A stretch of 64,000 nucleotides of DNA from Rhynchopus sp. YZ270_cl-10 (taxonomy: Eukaryota > Euglenozoa > Diplonemea > Diplonemida > Diplonemidae). Below, piece by piece: positions 55,326-64,000 of this stretch; position 1 is the stretch's first letter; each line of letters opens with the position of its first letter. A program made the translations under genes and the position numbers. Below the pieces are notes generated by a model. The model saw only the letters and a list, made by a program, of their open reading frames with translations. It was not told the DNA's origin and did no database searches. Where the stretch lies: NCBI GenBank assembly GCA_964035575.1, contig OZ037876.1:868001-932000 (forward strand), in the 5' to 3' direction.

Positions 55326-56993
55326 TCAACTCGCCACTGGAAGCAACTGAATTGAACGCGCTTTATTCCTATCCGCACGCAACGCGGTGCGCTGGGGGTA
55401 AACCGCACCACCTAGACCACGTCTTCTGCACATTACCGAGAGTGCCGCGGAGGTTGCTTCCAAGGACTTCCACTCTCTCCACGAGGCTGAGGTGAGAACT
55501 ACACGGGAAACCGATTCACTCTCGGACAGAGCGCCTGCCACTGAAGGCGTCAGATTACCATCGTCCCCTTTGAAAATCGCTTCTTTATGCATCGGAGACG
55601 TGGCAACCGAGCAGCTTTTCCCCTCTCTCTGAATATCTACTCCACTCAACCCTCGCATGATCCCTGCCTCTTGCATTCTGCTCTCTTGCAGTACCCGTCG
55701 CATTTCTGCTGCGGCGTTGGGATGGCCTGCATCTACCCCTATACCTATACCTATACCTATACCACATGAGATATCTGAGAGTTTTGACTCAGGGTATTCA
55801 GAGGCGCACGAAGCAGCTTCGTCTGAGACAGCAGTGTGCATTGTGTTGAGAAAGGCGTGGGTGTCGGGGGTAGTGGGGTGAACAGAACGTCGCCCCACAA
55901 GGCGTAGCATCGCTTCCTGGAGCGCGCATTGCGAGAGAATGCATTCCATTGAAACGCTAGCGTCGGTAGAGAGGTCAGAACGATCAGCAGCTTCCTCGGA
56001 CACAATGAGATCACATCGTTCGCATAGGTTGAGGTGGTGTCTTTGTGTCGGAAATGCCGTCCATTTTAAATAAAAGCGTCCCCTCTGTCTCCGTTCGCTG
56101 TCTGTAGTGAGAAGCGCGCAGAGTTTCATATTGGTGGCAGCTTTGTCTCGGTTTTTCCGTCTGCGTGACTGCAAAAAGGAGAGCCATTTTATGTAGAATC
56201 TACTCCTCACCCTTTGCGATGCGTTGCCGCACAGCACCGCACTCAGCTGCGTCGACTGCCTCGGGGCAAGCTTTCCTCTCTGCGGCGACGAGGTTCTCTC
56301 AGAAGCCTCAGACTCACTCTCTTCACTACTTGAATCCCCTTCCATACCAATGTTCCCTGTACGCACTGTCACCCTCCTTAAGCCAACTTTCCCTAACCCT
56401 GCGACACAAAACGCTCGGATAAAAGTATTAAACTGTGCCGCCGCGCGTTGTCTAACCACAATATGATCCGCTCCTTCGCTCCTCACCAATGCTTCTAGCA
56501 AAACCAATACTGTTGCAACAGTGAGTTGTCGTTCTTCTTTGCATGGTTGTGTGATGGAACGTTGTTCGCGATAGGCTGACACCCGGCGAAGCGATTTTGT
56601 GTAGATCGATGCCAACAACAGAAGCGGTTCTGCGCGGGACAACTGCCCAGAGGGTGGGTGTGCGGTGTGCTCTTTGATAAGCTGCCGTGTGATGCTCTCT
56701 GCGTACATCTCACCTAGCGTGGCTTGCACATAGAACGTTGGTGTGTCATAGTAGTGTCGACGTGCCTTGGCACGGTCCTTCATCATCTCCACTGCCAGGT
56801 GGAATAAAGATGAAGTGCGTTCAGCGCTTCCTACCCCAGCAGATAGATACACCTGATACCGTGCATGCAAGGTACAGTGCTGTCTACAACCACGTGACAC
56901 ATCTTGAAAACGGATACTAGGTTCAGGCAGGGAAACCTCTGCAGGTGACACACCGCACACCCGGCGGAGCATGGTATCCCGCCATTCGTTCAT
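55326..56993 (-). CDS. Hypothetical protein with two SFI1-like repeats
   Basis: 555 residues, single exon. Two copies of an R-x-FYxKW-x-x-F motif (RSRFYIKWLSFLQSRRRK and RGRFYLKWTAF, residues about 260-315) resemble SFI1 repeats, which bind centrin; only two occur. The N-terminal 190 residues are probably helical (LAVEMMKDRAKARRHYY, LLLLASIYTKSLRRV). A GI dipeptide run (GIGIGIGIGV) is encoded by a CCTATA hexamer repeat at 55736-55762 on the plus strand, a possible length polymorphism. The acceptor CCATTCTCAG is 12 nt before the ATG. A centriole or basal-body role is a weak inference. Confidence 0.75.
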   Translation of the reverse strand: MNEWRDTMLRRVCGVSPAEVSLPEPSIRFQDVSRGCRQHCTLHARYQVYLSAGVGSAERTSSLFHLAVEMMKDRAKARRHYYDTPTFYVQATLGEMYAESITRQLIKEHTAHPPSGQLSRAEPLLLLASIYTKSLRRVSAYREQRSITQPCKEERQLTVATVLVLLEALVRSEGADHIVVRQRAAAQFNTFIRAFCVAGLGKVGLRRVTVRTGNIGMEGDSSSEESESEASERTSSPQRGKLAPRQSTQLSAVLCGNASQRVRSRFYIKWLSFLQSRRRKNRDKAATNMKLCALLTTDSERRQRGRFYLKWTAFPTQRHHLNLCERCDLIVSEEAADRSDLSTDASVSMECILSQCALQEAMLRLVGRRSVHPTTPDTHAFLNTMHTAVSDEAASCASEYPESKLSDISCGIGIGIGIGVDAGHPNAAAEMRRVLQESRMQEAGIMRGLSGVDIQREGKSCSVATSPMHKEAIFKGDDGNLTPSVAGALSESESVSRVVLTSASWREWKSLEATSAALSVMCRRRGLGGAVYPQRTALRADRNKARSIQLLPVAS

Positions 56994-57051
56994 TGTTATA
57001 CTTCTCTGAGAATGGGGTAAGGATAAGGAGGATGAAGAACATCATCAAATA

Positions 57052-57091
57052 AAAGTTGATGCAAACTCCTCTGGGATGCAGGCACTAAAAG
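57052..57091 (+). repeat. Family C repeat (short)
   Basis: AAAGTTGATGCAAACTCC, TCTGGGATGCAGGCACTAA. Confidence 0.75.
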
Positions 57092-57578
57092 AAGAGGTTC
57101 AAATGGATGGGGTCGTTTTTTGTGGTTTTTAATAACATCGAAAGGGAGCAGGGGGGGTTTAAAACAAAACGTTGTGACTGGGAGTGTGTTCTGTGTGCAT
57201 TTTGTATTTTTTTATTTTCGGAAATATTGTCCCTCTGCACAAATCCTACAGCGACGTTGGAAATATGGGTTCTATATTTTCGGCTACTTTACAGCCAATT
57301 TTGCATGTACCGGGTAATATTATAATATTTGGCACAGAAATATTAGAATGTACACAAATCGTGGGTAAAATCCGAAATAGAAATATTATAATTTTTTCGG
57401 CCAAAAAAAATTTTTTTTTGACCATGTCGCAGAGTGAAAAATCGACCGAAATTTTCGATTTTGGTGTTGCAAAATTTTTCGAAAATCCTGAAAAGTGCTC
57501 AAAAACACGTGAAAACACATGTATAGGAACCCCATATGGGCCCAGCATTGCCCAGGCTTGGTGAAAATTTTTCCTGCA

Positions 57579-57599
57579 TGGGGGCCCTCCGGGCCCCCA
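57579..57599. repeat. Perfect GC palindrome
   Basis: TGGGGGCCC TCC GGGCCCCCA, 9-bp arms. It stands out in AT-rich DNA. Confidence 0.9.
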
Positions 57600-57918
57600 G
57601 GAACCATTGCGACCCGATTGGTTCACGTTACTGAAAAATTTGGTCCCTAAGACACACACGTGGTTAACATACCCCTGAAAAACACCCTACATCCACATAA
57701 CGATCAACGTCCCAAAGTGACAAAGTGTTCCAGCTACCCCCATCCCCCACGTCGGTAAATATCATCATATAAATGAATCTGAACCCCTCTCCTTCCAGCA
57801 CACCAACATACACATTTTGACACACAAGATACAACTGAACCATAACAGGGGTTTTTTGACACACAGAATACGAGCGGATTTGTGCGTCGGGACAATATTA
57901 CCGAAAATGAAAATATGA

Positions 57919-58078
57919 ATTTTCTGGAAATATAGCACCATATTTCCTTCGGTACCCCCAATGCCGCTTCGGTCGACGATTTCCCTCGCCTTCGGCTCGG
58001 GAAATCGTATCCCTCAGCAGCATTGGGGGTACCTCAGGAAATATGAGTACTATATTTCCAGAAAAAATATACTATTTT
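57919..58078. mobile_element. Long foldback (imperfect palindrome), about 160 bp
   Basis: Arms pair in blocks: TTTTCTGGAAATATAG with CTATATTTCCAGAAAA, ATATTTCCT with AGGAAATAT, GGTACCCCCAATGC with GCATTGGGGGTACC, CGATTTCCC with GGGAAATCG, separated by small unpaired bulges. A single-copy MITE-like foldback in this window. Confidence 0.85.
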
Positions 58079-58181
58079 TTTTCCGTTCATCTTTTCCCCC
58101 CCGTGGCGGGTTGTCCTCTCTGCCCAAGTCTTTTTGGCACCACGCACAAAAAAAGGGGCAAATCAAATAGGTCTCGCCAAG

Positions 58182-58290
58182 AAAGTGAAGTTGATAGTGC
58201 AAACGCCGGGACGCAGGTACACTAACACTCCGCGGGTGAAAGAAAAGAATGGCGGGAACATATCTAAGTCTCACAAATACTTAGTCACCC
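58182..58290 (+). repeat. Composite C-A repeat
   Basis: Family C (AAGTGAAGTTGATAGTGCAA, ACGCCGGGACGCAGG, CACTAACACTCCGCGGGTG) at 58182-58238, then a worn family A (CATATCTAAGTCTCACAAAT, ACTTAGTCACCC) at 58254-58290. Confidence 0.8.
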
Positions 58291-58526
58291 TTTTTCTTTA
58301 AAAATAGGCGCACACCAATGGTTCTTTTTTTACAGTAACTATTACGTTTTTTTTTTTTTTTGGACCTTTTTTTTTGTCGTTTCTCTTTTGTAAAGACATT
58401 TGCATTCACAAAAAAAATCACACACAAAAAAGAAACAACACATTTTTTCAAAAAAACAATTTTGTTTTTAAGGGTCTTCTCTCATCCATTACCTTATACA
58501 CTTTCTTTAACATTTCTACACTGTTT

Positions 58527-60683
58527 TTACATATTCACACGGTTGTACTTTTCATCAACAATCTCGATTTCCACGGAGGGTGGGATAATTGGCTGGACCG
58601 GCCGCTTGAAGAAGAGGGGGTACTCTGCGATCGATTCAATGGTTATGTTGTACTTTCCGGAAGGGGTGACGACTTGCGTGAAGTGGTTGACCCATTCGTG
58701 GGTGGTTGGGAGGGGGGGAAGGTAGACGGGCCAGTTGGTGAAGTTCGATGCGGGCAGTGTCACAGGGGAGATGAGCCAGTCAGGTCCGAACATGTACTGG
58801 GTGTACATGGCCTTCTCCTGGGAGATGGTGTCGTTGGGGAACTCCATGAACATAGGCCGCATCATCGGGACACCGGAAGCAACAGCCTCGTCGTTGGTGC
58901 GCTTCACGTAGTCGCGCAGACTCTCGCGCAGGCGGAGTGTCGAGACAATGGCATTGTAGTGCACCTCATCCTTCGCAAGGTTCCAGATCTCGTTGTCCCC
59001 GTTGGTAGCCCAGCATGCCTCGTTGGGGGGTGGCCCGCCCGCACGGTGTCCGTGCAGTCTCATCAAAGGGCTGAAGGCGCCAAACTGAAACCACCGCACA
59101 ATAAGCTCCTGGAAGTCTGCCGTCTCAGGGTTCCCTCCGCTGTACCCACCAATGTCGGTCGTCCACAGAGGGATGCCCGACATACCAGAGATCTGTCCAC
59201 CCTGGATGGAGGAGTTGAGCGACGCCCACGTCGACGCAACGTCGCCACTCCACAGCGCAGCTCCGTTCGTCCATGTGCCTGCCCAGGCATTGCGGGAGAG
59301 GATAAAGAAGTCGCCGTCCTTGTGGCCAATCTCGCGCAGACCCTTCGCCATGCCGTCGGTGTAGTACCGCACCCACGCAGGGATGAGCTGTCCGTCAGAT
59401 CCTGCATGGAAGGACCACTGGCCACCTCCAATCATGAGCGAGTGGTCGGGCTCGGACTCGTCCATCCAGATGGCCTTGATGCCGTACTTGCCGTAGCCCT
59501 CGTACCACTTCCAGAACGTTGCGTTCATTGCGTCGGGGTTGGTGAAGTCGATAAGGGCGTTGTTGGTGGGGGTGTTGTAGCGCCAAAAGTTTGTTGTGTC
59601 GGCACGTCCGGTGACGGTGTCGTTTGCGAGCCAGTTGTTCGAGAGGTACTCGTTCCAGTTGCTGGAGACGTTGAACCCCATGTACGGCCACATGGTGACC
59701 ATAAGCTCGATGCCCATCCCTTGCAGCTCCTCCACCATGATGGCAGGGTCCGGGTAGCAGTTCGGGTTGAAGACGAAGTCGCCCATCTGCGGCCAGTGGA
59801 ACCAGTCAATCACAATCATCGAGATCGGGATCTCACGGCGGACGTATTCACGCGCCACATTCATGAGCTGGGTCTGGTTTCTGTAACGGTCCTTGCTCTG
59901 GATGAACCCAGTTGCCCAGTACGGCACCGGGGTGGCGTGCCCCACAGCATCGACGTACTGGCTGAGCAGCTCCTTGTAGAACGACTTGCCTTCTGCTGTC
60001 GCCTTCTCCGGGTTGTCCGACGTTGTCGTCACCCAGAAGTCGATGTTCTTGCGGGAGTCCTGTCCTGCCCAGTACAGCGCGTCCGTCTGCAGTGAGACGT
60101 TACCGAGTGCGGGAGAGTTCCACACAAACCCGTACCCTGCGGAGGAGGCGTACCACGGGATGGAGACATCGCTGCCGTGGCTCTGCACGTAGAAGATGGA
60201 GTTGTAGAAGATGCGTGTGTAGGGGAAGAGGTCCAGCTCGCCGCCACGGAAGGTGAGACCGTGCTCGCCAAGGCCGAACACCTTCTGGTCGTAGCCGGCG
60301 AACTGGATGGAGAGCGAGTTGGTTGCGTTGACGTGGTTCCAGGAGCTCTTGTTGACGAAGAGCACACGCTCGGTGTCGAGAAGCGTTGTGTTGTCGGAGA
60401 TACGCTTCACAATGGGAAGGCCGTTTGCGTTGAGCTCAACGTGGAGGTTCCCGTTTGTGAGGCTTGTGTCTGAGTTGCGCACGACACGTGTCTTTGTGAT
60501 CGAGTCAATGAACTCATCAGTCGGCTCCCTCAATGCCCCCTTCAGCGGCTCCGTAATTGGCACACCCTCCTCAGCAATGCGCACACGGATACTGTTGCTC
60601 CCAAACGCATCAAGCCGCACAGTGTACTGCGCACCGACGTCCGCCACCATTGCAAGGCACACCAGCCCGACAACGGACTTCAT
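58527..60683 (-). CDS. Secreted glycoside hydrolase family 31 (alpha-glucosidase/alpha-xylosidase-like)
   Basis: 718 residues from the ATG at 60681-60683. The frame is open further upstream, but the candidate acceptor ACGACAG (60705-60711), preceded by a CTAAC branch-like motif, excludes earlier ATGs. The signal peptide MKSVVGLVCLAMVADVGAQ precedes a GH31 N-terminal beta-sandwich (KVFGLGEHGLTFRGG) and the catalytic barrel. The nucleophile aspartate lies in IKAIWMDESEPD near residue 408, the acid/base aspartate in LWSGDVAST near 477; the WTTDIGGYSGG and RWFQFGAFSPLMRLHGHR motifs are typical. There are many N-glycosylation sites. It is probably exported, or sent to a lysosome or food vacuole, to digest alpha-linked glucans or xylosides; exact specificity cannot be read. 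Single exon. Confidence 0.95.
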   Translation of the reverse strand: MKSVVGLVCLAMVADVGAQYTVRLDAFGSNSIRVRIAEEGVPITEPLKGALREPTDEFIDSITKTRVVRNSDTSLTNGNLHVELNANGLPIVKRISDNTTLLDTERVLFVNKSSWNHVNATNSLSIQFAGYDQKVFGLGEHGLTFRGGELDLFPYTRIFYNSIFYVQSHGSDVSIPWYASSAGYGFVWNSPALGNVSLQTDALYWAGQDSRKNIDFWVTTTSDNPEKATAEGKSFYKELLSQYVDAVGHATPVPYWATGFIQSKDRYRNQTQLMNVAREYVRREIPISMIVIDWFHWPQMGDFVFNPNCYPDPAIMVEELQGMGIELMVTMWPYMGFNVSSNWNEYLSNNWLANDTVTGRADTTNFWRYNTPTNNALIDFTNPDAMNATFWKWYEGYGKYGIKAIWMDESEPDHSLMIGGGQWSFHAGSDGQLIPAWVRYYTDGMAKGLREIGHKDGDFFILSRNAWAGTWTNGAALWSGDVASTWASLNSSIQGGQISGMSGIPLWTTDIGGYSGGNPETADFQELIVRWFQFGAFSPLMRLHGHRAGGPPPNEACWATNGDNEIWNLAKDEVHYNAIVSTLRLRESLRDYVKRTNDEAVASGVPMMRPMFMEFPNDTISQEKAMYTQYMFGPDWLISPVTLPASNFTNWPVYLPPLPTTHEWVNHFTQVVTPSGKYNITIESIAEYPLFFKRPVQPIIPPSVEIEIVDEKYNRVNM

Positions 60684-60805
60684 CGTTATTCCTTTTTTCC
60701 TTTTCTGTCGTAATGCTTTTGTTAGTTTTTTCAAAAAATAATCAAAATAAAAAATGCACACATTATAATCTATACTCTAAGGGGGGAAGGGGTCGAAGCA
60801 AAAGG

Positions 60806-61111
60806 CTAGGGCTTCGCAGTGTTGAACAACCCATCCAGCTCCTCTGTGACTGCTTGGGCCTGCCCGTGGTTTGTGGGTGTGTCGAGCTCGCTGTCTCTGA
60901 AGGAGGAGATCTCGTCGAGGCACGCACCTGAGGATGCGATCACTGCGGACCACTTATCGCGTGTGTTCTGGTGCTGGATGGCAGCACGCTTGACGGCCTT
61001 GCTAATATTCAGCACAACCTCCTCTCGTTCTCGCTTTGCATCTACCAAACTGGACACCGACGCAGTGAACTTCCCAGGAACCCGAGGAACCACCCGCCCA
61101 TCCGTCACCAT
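60806..61111 (-). CDS. Small hypothetical helical protein
   Basis: 101 residues, not recognised. Rich in charged helices (DAKREREEVVLNISKAVKRA, RDKWSAVIAS), no membrane segment or signal peptide. The acceptor TCTATGTTCAG at 61130-61140 gives an 18-nt leader. The leader is open in the same frame and would read VGTPQT, so this could also be the last exon of a gene with an upstream exon I could not find. It lies 120 bp from the GH31 start, in the same direction. It may be a small coiled-coil subunit of a complex; no function assigned. Confidence 0.55.
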   Translation of the reverse strand: MVTDGRVVPRVPGKFTASVSSLVDAKREREEVVLNISKAVKRAAIQHQNTRDKWSAVIASSGACLDEISSFRDSELDTPTNHGQAQAVTEELDGLFNTAKP

Positions 61112-61134
61112 AGTCTGTGGTGTACCGACCTGAA

Positions 61135-61884
61135 CATAGAAAGAAAGTTGATAAATAACAAAGCGAGATGCCGAAAAATACAGTTCCTTTTTGTTTCGAG
61201 TTAAGAAAGAAGTTTGAAAGTCTAAGGGATAAAAACGATACTTCGATACAAGGGTGGGGTGGGGGGGTTCTAAAATCTACAAAAAAAAGGGTTATTTGAT
61301 GACCTAAAGTGAGCGACTTTTTGGCCATGCATTTAGAGAAAGTGAAAGTGAAAGTGCAAACGCCTCTGTGGACATGACCTGGACCTCTGCGCTCATAGAT
61401 AGAGAAAGGTTGGTGAAGATGATCACAAGAACCATGTACTGAATCACCCTACATCAAAATAAATGACAAAAAAAAAATTGTTTCAGGAAAATGCATAATG
61501 ACGCATCCCCTTTCCGAATAGTTCCGCAACTGTTTTCATTAGCTACACGCAACTTTGTTTGTTTTGAAAACACGTATTAGTGGTGACACCCAACGCCTCC
61601 CACCATACCTTTTTAAAAATTTCAAAATGTTGGCAACGTGTGGTCACTACCCATATGATGTGACGTGCTTTTTTGTTCGGGTTTCATTTTATTTCGTTCG
61701 GCCTTTTTTTCCGTTCAGAAATTCGCACAAAAAAAAATCTGTGTTGACACAGAAACACCCACGAAAGCCCTGAAGTGAGCAATGCGTCAATAATAAAAGT
61801 GACGCTTGACAATAAGACACAGCCACCCCCCTCTACCCAACCACGGTCAAGAGGTTTGTACAACAATGACCCCTAACCCCATGC
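61135..61884. other. Intergenic spacer, 0.75 kb
   Basis: No gene seen. It contains a worn C-A composite (61339-61450) and a possible G remnant near 61567 (GAAAACACGTATTAGTGGTG). Confidence 0.6.
61339..61450 (+). repeat. Composite C-A repeat (worn)
   Basis: Family C start (AAAGTGAAAGTGAAAGTGC, AAACGCCTCTGTGGAC) at 61339-61390, then a worn A (GAAGATGATCACAAG, ACTGAATCACC) at 61410-61450. Confidence 0.55.
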
Positions 61885-62389
61885 TCACCGCATTTGGTAC
61901 GTCGGCTGCCGTTCTGGTACCATTTCACGCATTTTACTCCATTCATCGGTGAAGGCAATGAAGGGGGACTTGCGTCTGCTAGACTTGCCCGACCGCCTGC
62001 TGCCGCTTCGTTGTGACCGTCCGCTCTCTGGGGCACTCGACTTGGACACAGTGCTTCCGGAACGGGCCTGGCGGGGTTCAGCCTCTGCACCCACTGCACC
62101 ACCGGCACCCGCATTTTGCGGAAACCACTGCACACGCCCCGCCGTGTCGTAGAGACACACCCACCCACCGTGCACCAGCTGCATCCACGGCCCCTCAACA
62201 GAAGACACACCCACACACGCCCCGCTCTCGTAGCTGCGCAGCACAGCCGCGTCTACAGCAGGGCGTGCACGTGCCACGGCAGTGCTGCCCCGCAGGGCAT
62301 AGTGCACGGCCGCCTCGCTCAGGGGCTGTGGGTCCTGTGCCTCTGTGGGGACTCTTCGCAGTGCGTGTGGATCAGGCTTAGGGTGTGGT

Positions 62390-62430
<41 letters not shown>

Positions 62431-63546
62431 TTGCTGTTGTTGCTGTTGTTGCTGTTGTTGCTGTTGTTGCTGTTGTTGCTGTTGTTGCTGTTGTTGCTGT
62501 TGTTGCTGTTGTTGCTGTTGTTGCTGGTGTTGCTGTTGTTGCTGTTGTTGCTGCTGCACCCACTGCTGCCTGTGTTGCTGCTGAATACGCTGCTTCTCCT
62601 GCACCCCACCCTGCGGCACATTCCTCTGCAACGCATGCAACGCCGTCTGCTGCACATTCTTGCACTCCGGCGCAATGATCATCGACGGGAGTGACGTCTC
62701 CTCACTGCCGAGCCGCCCGTCGTCCCCTTCACCACACGTGGTGCAGGAGGGGTGCAGTACGAGCACTGGGTGTTGCGCCGACGGGGGCTGTGCCGACGTT
62801 GGCTGCGCCGACGGGGGTGGGTTCACATACGTCACAGGCGGGTACATCACATTTTGCTTTGGCCGTTGCACCTCTGGTCGCCTGCAGACCTGCACGCTTG
62901 AGGGCGACACGGAGAGGGGCTGCACTGAGTCTACCCTCCAATCGGACGATCCTGCTGAGGGGACGTCGTCATGCAGCGAGAGCGCAGAGGGCACACTTGG
63001 ACGCGTTGGTGTGGGCGGGTCTGATAGGCAGTCTGGGGCTGCCACGACCTCCTCTGCCTGCACCCCTGCGTCCACACAGCTCACCTGCTGCACATACGGC
63101 TCCCTCCGCTTCGGCCTCACCCTCTCTCTCTGCTGCAACACTTCTCGTATAGGTGGCGGTGCCTTGGCCCTGTTCAGAAAGGTCGACGTCGCTGTCTCTG
63201 TAGCAGGCACACTGAGATCTGATGTATACGCGCTGATCGCACTCTCCGTGGCAGGGATGCTGTGCATCGCCCAGAGGGGAGCGCCTTGCGGCGCGGCTTG
63301 TTTGAGGTGCATATTTTCCTGCTCCAAGGTGTGTACACGGTGTTCAAACTTCTCGCGTAGGTTGTAGAGCATGCGTGCCGCCTGCTTTGCCGCATAGCCG
63401 ACCTCCTTCTCGCGTTGCAGCCGCTCCTCCTGCAGCGCCTTCATGCATGTCTTCGCAAGCGCGTTCTGGTCTAAAGCAGTCTTCTTATAAATATGCGCCA
63501 CCTCCTTCGCATTGCTAGAGTTTATCGCTGAGAAGCTGGGGTCCAT
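61885..63546 (-). CDS. PolyQ protein with N-terminal coiled coil and SH3-like segment
   Basis: 553 residues, not recognised. Residues about 10-85 form a charged coiled coil (ALQEERLQREKEVGYAAKQA, EHRVHTLEQENMHLK). The middle is Pro/Ser/Gln-rich. A glutamine tract of about 60 residues is encoded by mixed CAA/CAG codons (62387-62570), so it is not a pure triplet run. After it, residues about 430-475 (VARARPAVDAAVLRSY, GPWMQLVHGGWVCLY) look like a bacterial-type SH3 fold. The C-terminus is basic and serine-rich. The acceptor CCCCCTTTTCTCAATTTAG is at 63583-63601. A short overlapping uORF (ATG at 63549-63551) precedes the main ATG. Function unknown. Confidence 0.8.
62387..62570 (-). repeat. CAA/CAG glutamine-coding repeat
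   Basis: A regular CAACAGCAA-type triplet repeat within the coding region, with interruptions. On the plus strand it reads TTGTTGCTG. The codon mixture should slow slippage. Confidence 0.95.
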
Positions 63547-63582
63547 TTCATGTAAAGATTAGATCCAGAATAGGTGGATATG

Positions 63583-63601
63583 CTAAATTGAGAAAAGGGG
63601 G
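63583..63601 (-). promoter_or_regulatory. Candidate trans-splicing acceptor of the polyQ gene
   Basis: The coding strand reads CCCCCTTTTCTCAATTTAG, about 36 nt before the ATG. Confidence 0.65.
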
Positions 63602-63628
63602 CCTGGTTTTGTGGTGATATTCTTTTAG

Positions 63629-63808
63629 TCAAAGTTTAAAGAACTGCGCATGGGGTGCAGAGGCTCTTCGCCGGCATACTACCCACAAAGGCAGCTCAGT
63701 CAATGCCCCTTCATTTGCCACCCATTTGGCGAACTGTCTCCTCTTCTGTTCGACGATCTCGTCACCGAGTACGTACTTCTCTGTACACCTCGGGTTCCCC
63801 AAAAATGC
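63629..63808 (-). CDS. Possible last exon of a gene that begins beyond the window
   Basis: On the minus strand, after the acceptor CTGTCTCTGTGACAG (plus 63809-63823), a frame of 59 codons runs to TGA at 63629-63631 (AFLGNPRCTEKYVLGDEIVE, QKRRQFAKWVANEGALTELP). The composition looks protein-like, and the exon sits directly upstream of the acceptor of the next gene, as 3' ends do here. The presumed intron holds a family-A hairpin (63943-63988). It is not recognised, and there is no independent proof. Confidence 0.35.
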   Translation of the reverse strand, partial: AFLGNPRCTEKYVLGDEIVEQKRRQFAKWVANEGALTELPLWVVCRRRASAPHAQFFKL

Positions 63809-63942
63809 CTGTCACAGAGACAGCGGTTTTGCAGTACCCCTTGGGGGAAAATCTGTGCGGAGGTTAAGTTAGCTTGGGCTTTGGTGCATGCAAGACTGAT
63901 TCAGCAATACAGGTGAACCAAAATTTATTATGACAAAGAAAG

Positions 63943-63988
63943 AAAAGTTTATAAGATGACCCTAAGCCTCTCGTGCTTAGTCACCTTA
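63943..63988 (+). repeat. Family A hairpin repeat, consensus copy
   Basis: GAAAAGTTTATAAGATGACC, CTAAGC, CTCTCGT, GCTTAGTCACCTT. It is the copy closest to consensus together with 48054-48098. Confidence 0.92.
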
Positions 63989-64000
63989 AACCATCTAAAA

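Larger units (their letters stand above)
57006..58526. other. Intergenic spacer, 1.5 kb
   Basis: No gene. It holds a C repeat (57052), an AT-rich block with many AATATT motifs (57230-57430), a perfect GGGGGCCC hairpin (57579-57599), a long imperfect palindrome (57919-58078), a C repeat (58182) and an A hairpin (58254). Confidence 0.65.

Noticed and set aside
58374-60095. A 573-codon plus-strand frame
   Set aside because: Antisense shadow of the GH31 gene; the minus strand shows all GH31 catalytic motifs.

Overview
The window looks like nuclear DNA of a euglenozoan protist, most likely a diplonemid. Three observations support this. All 16 protein genes I can support lie on the minus strand, as in a directional polycistronic cluster. 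Nearly every start codon has a pyrimidine-rich tract and an AG a short way upstream, which looks like a trans-splicing acceptor. Many genes also carry short cis-introns that start GTATG, which rules out a typical kinetoplastid. The ribosomal protein L40 part of the ubiquitin fusion has a kinetoplastid-like sequence. TAA, TAG and TGA are all used as stops, so the code is standard. The spliced leader itself is not visible, so the taxon is an inference.

Layout from left to right, all genes on the minus strand: a 4-coumarate/acyl-CoA ligase (389-2035); a two-exon mitochondrial LYR-motif protein (2309-2995); a five-exon type I surface protein (5104-8169); two proteins of unknown function (8603-9247, 9666-12158); a five-exon propionyl-CoA carboxylase alpha subunit (13515-15929); two tandem ubiquitin-L40 genes (16055-16556, 17009-17560); a three-exon electron transfer flavoprotein alpha subunit (18187-19437); a giant protein kinase fused to a dead phosphatase-like domain (26021-33373); two diverged paralogues with a PH-like domain (39247-40587, 49013-50206); a two-exon Rab21 (53922-54856); a protein with SFI1-like repeats (55326-56993); a secreted GH31 glycosidase (58527-60683); a small helical protein (60806-61111); a polyQ protein (61885-63546); and possibly the last exon of another gene (63629-63808). 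Acyl-CoA ligase, PCCA and ETF-alpha belong to mitochondrial acyl-CoA and branched-chain metabolism, but the gene order otherwise shows no functional grouping.

Between the genes lie long AT-rich spacers, up to 8.4 kb, with many homopolymer runs. They are filled with short dispersed repeats of about 30-130 bp, several of them hairpins, in at least seven families called A-G here. I count over 60 copies, and all read in the same direction, opposite to the genes. Copies also lie inside at least five introns (LYR protein, PCCA, both ubiquitin-L40 genes, ETF-alpha). Families A and B have the same loop with different, self-complementary stems. Modules recur in fixed order (C then A, E then D). This strand-locked, intron-invading hairpin system is the most interesting thing in the window. 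The spacers also hold several larger foldback elements, a 1.78-kb element with perfect 31-bp inverted ends, a 95-copy perfect heptamer array and a 110-bp GA tract.
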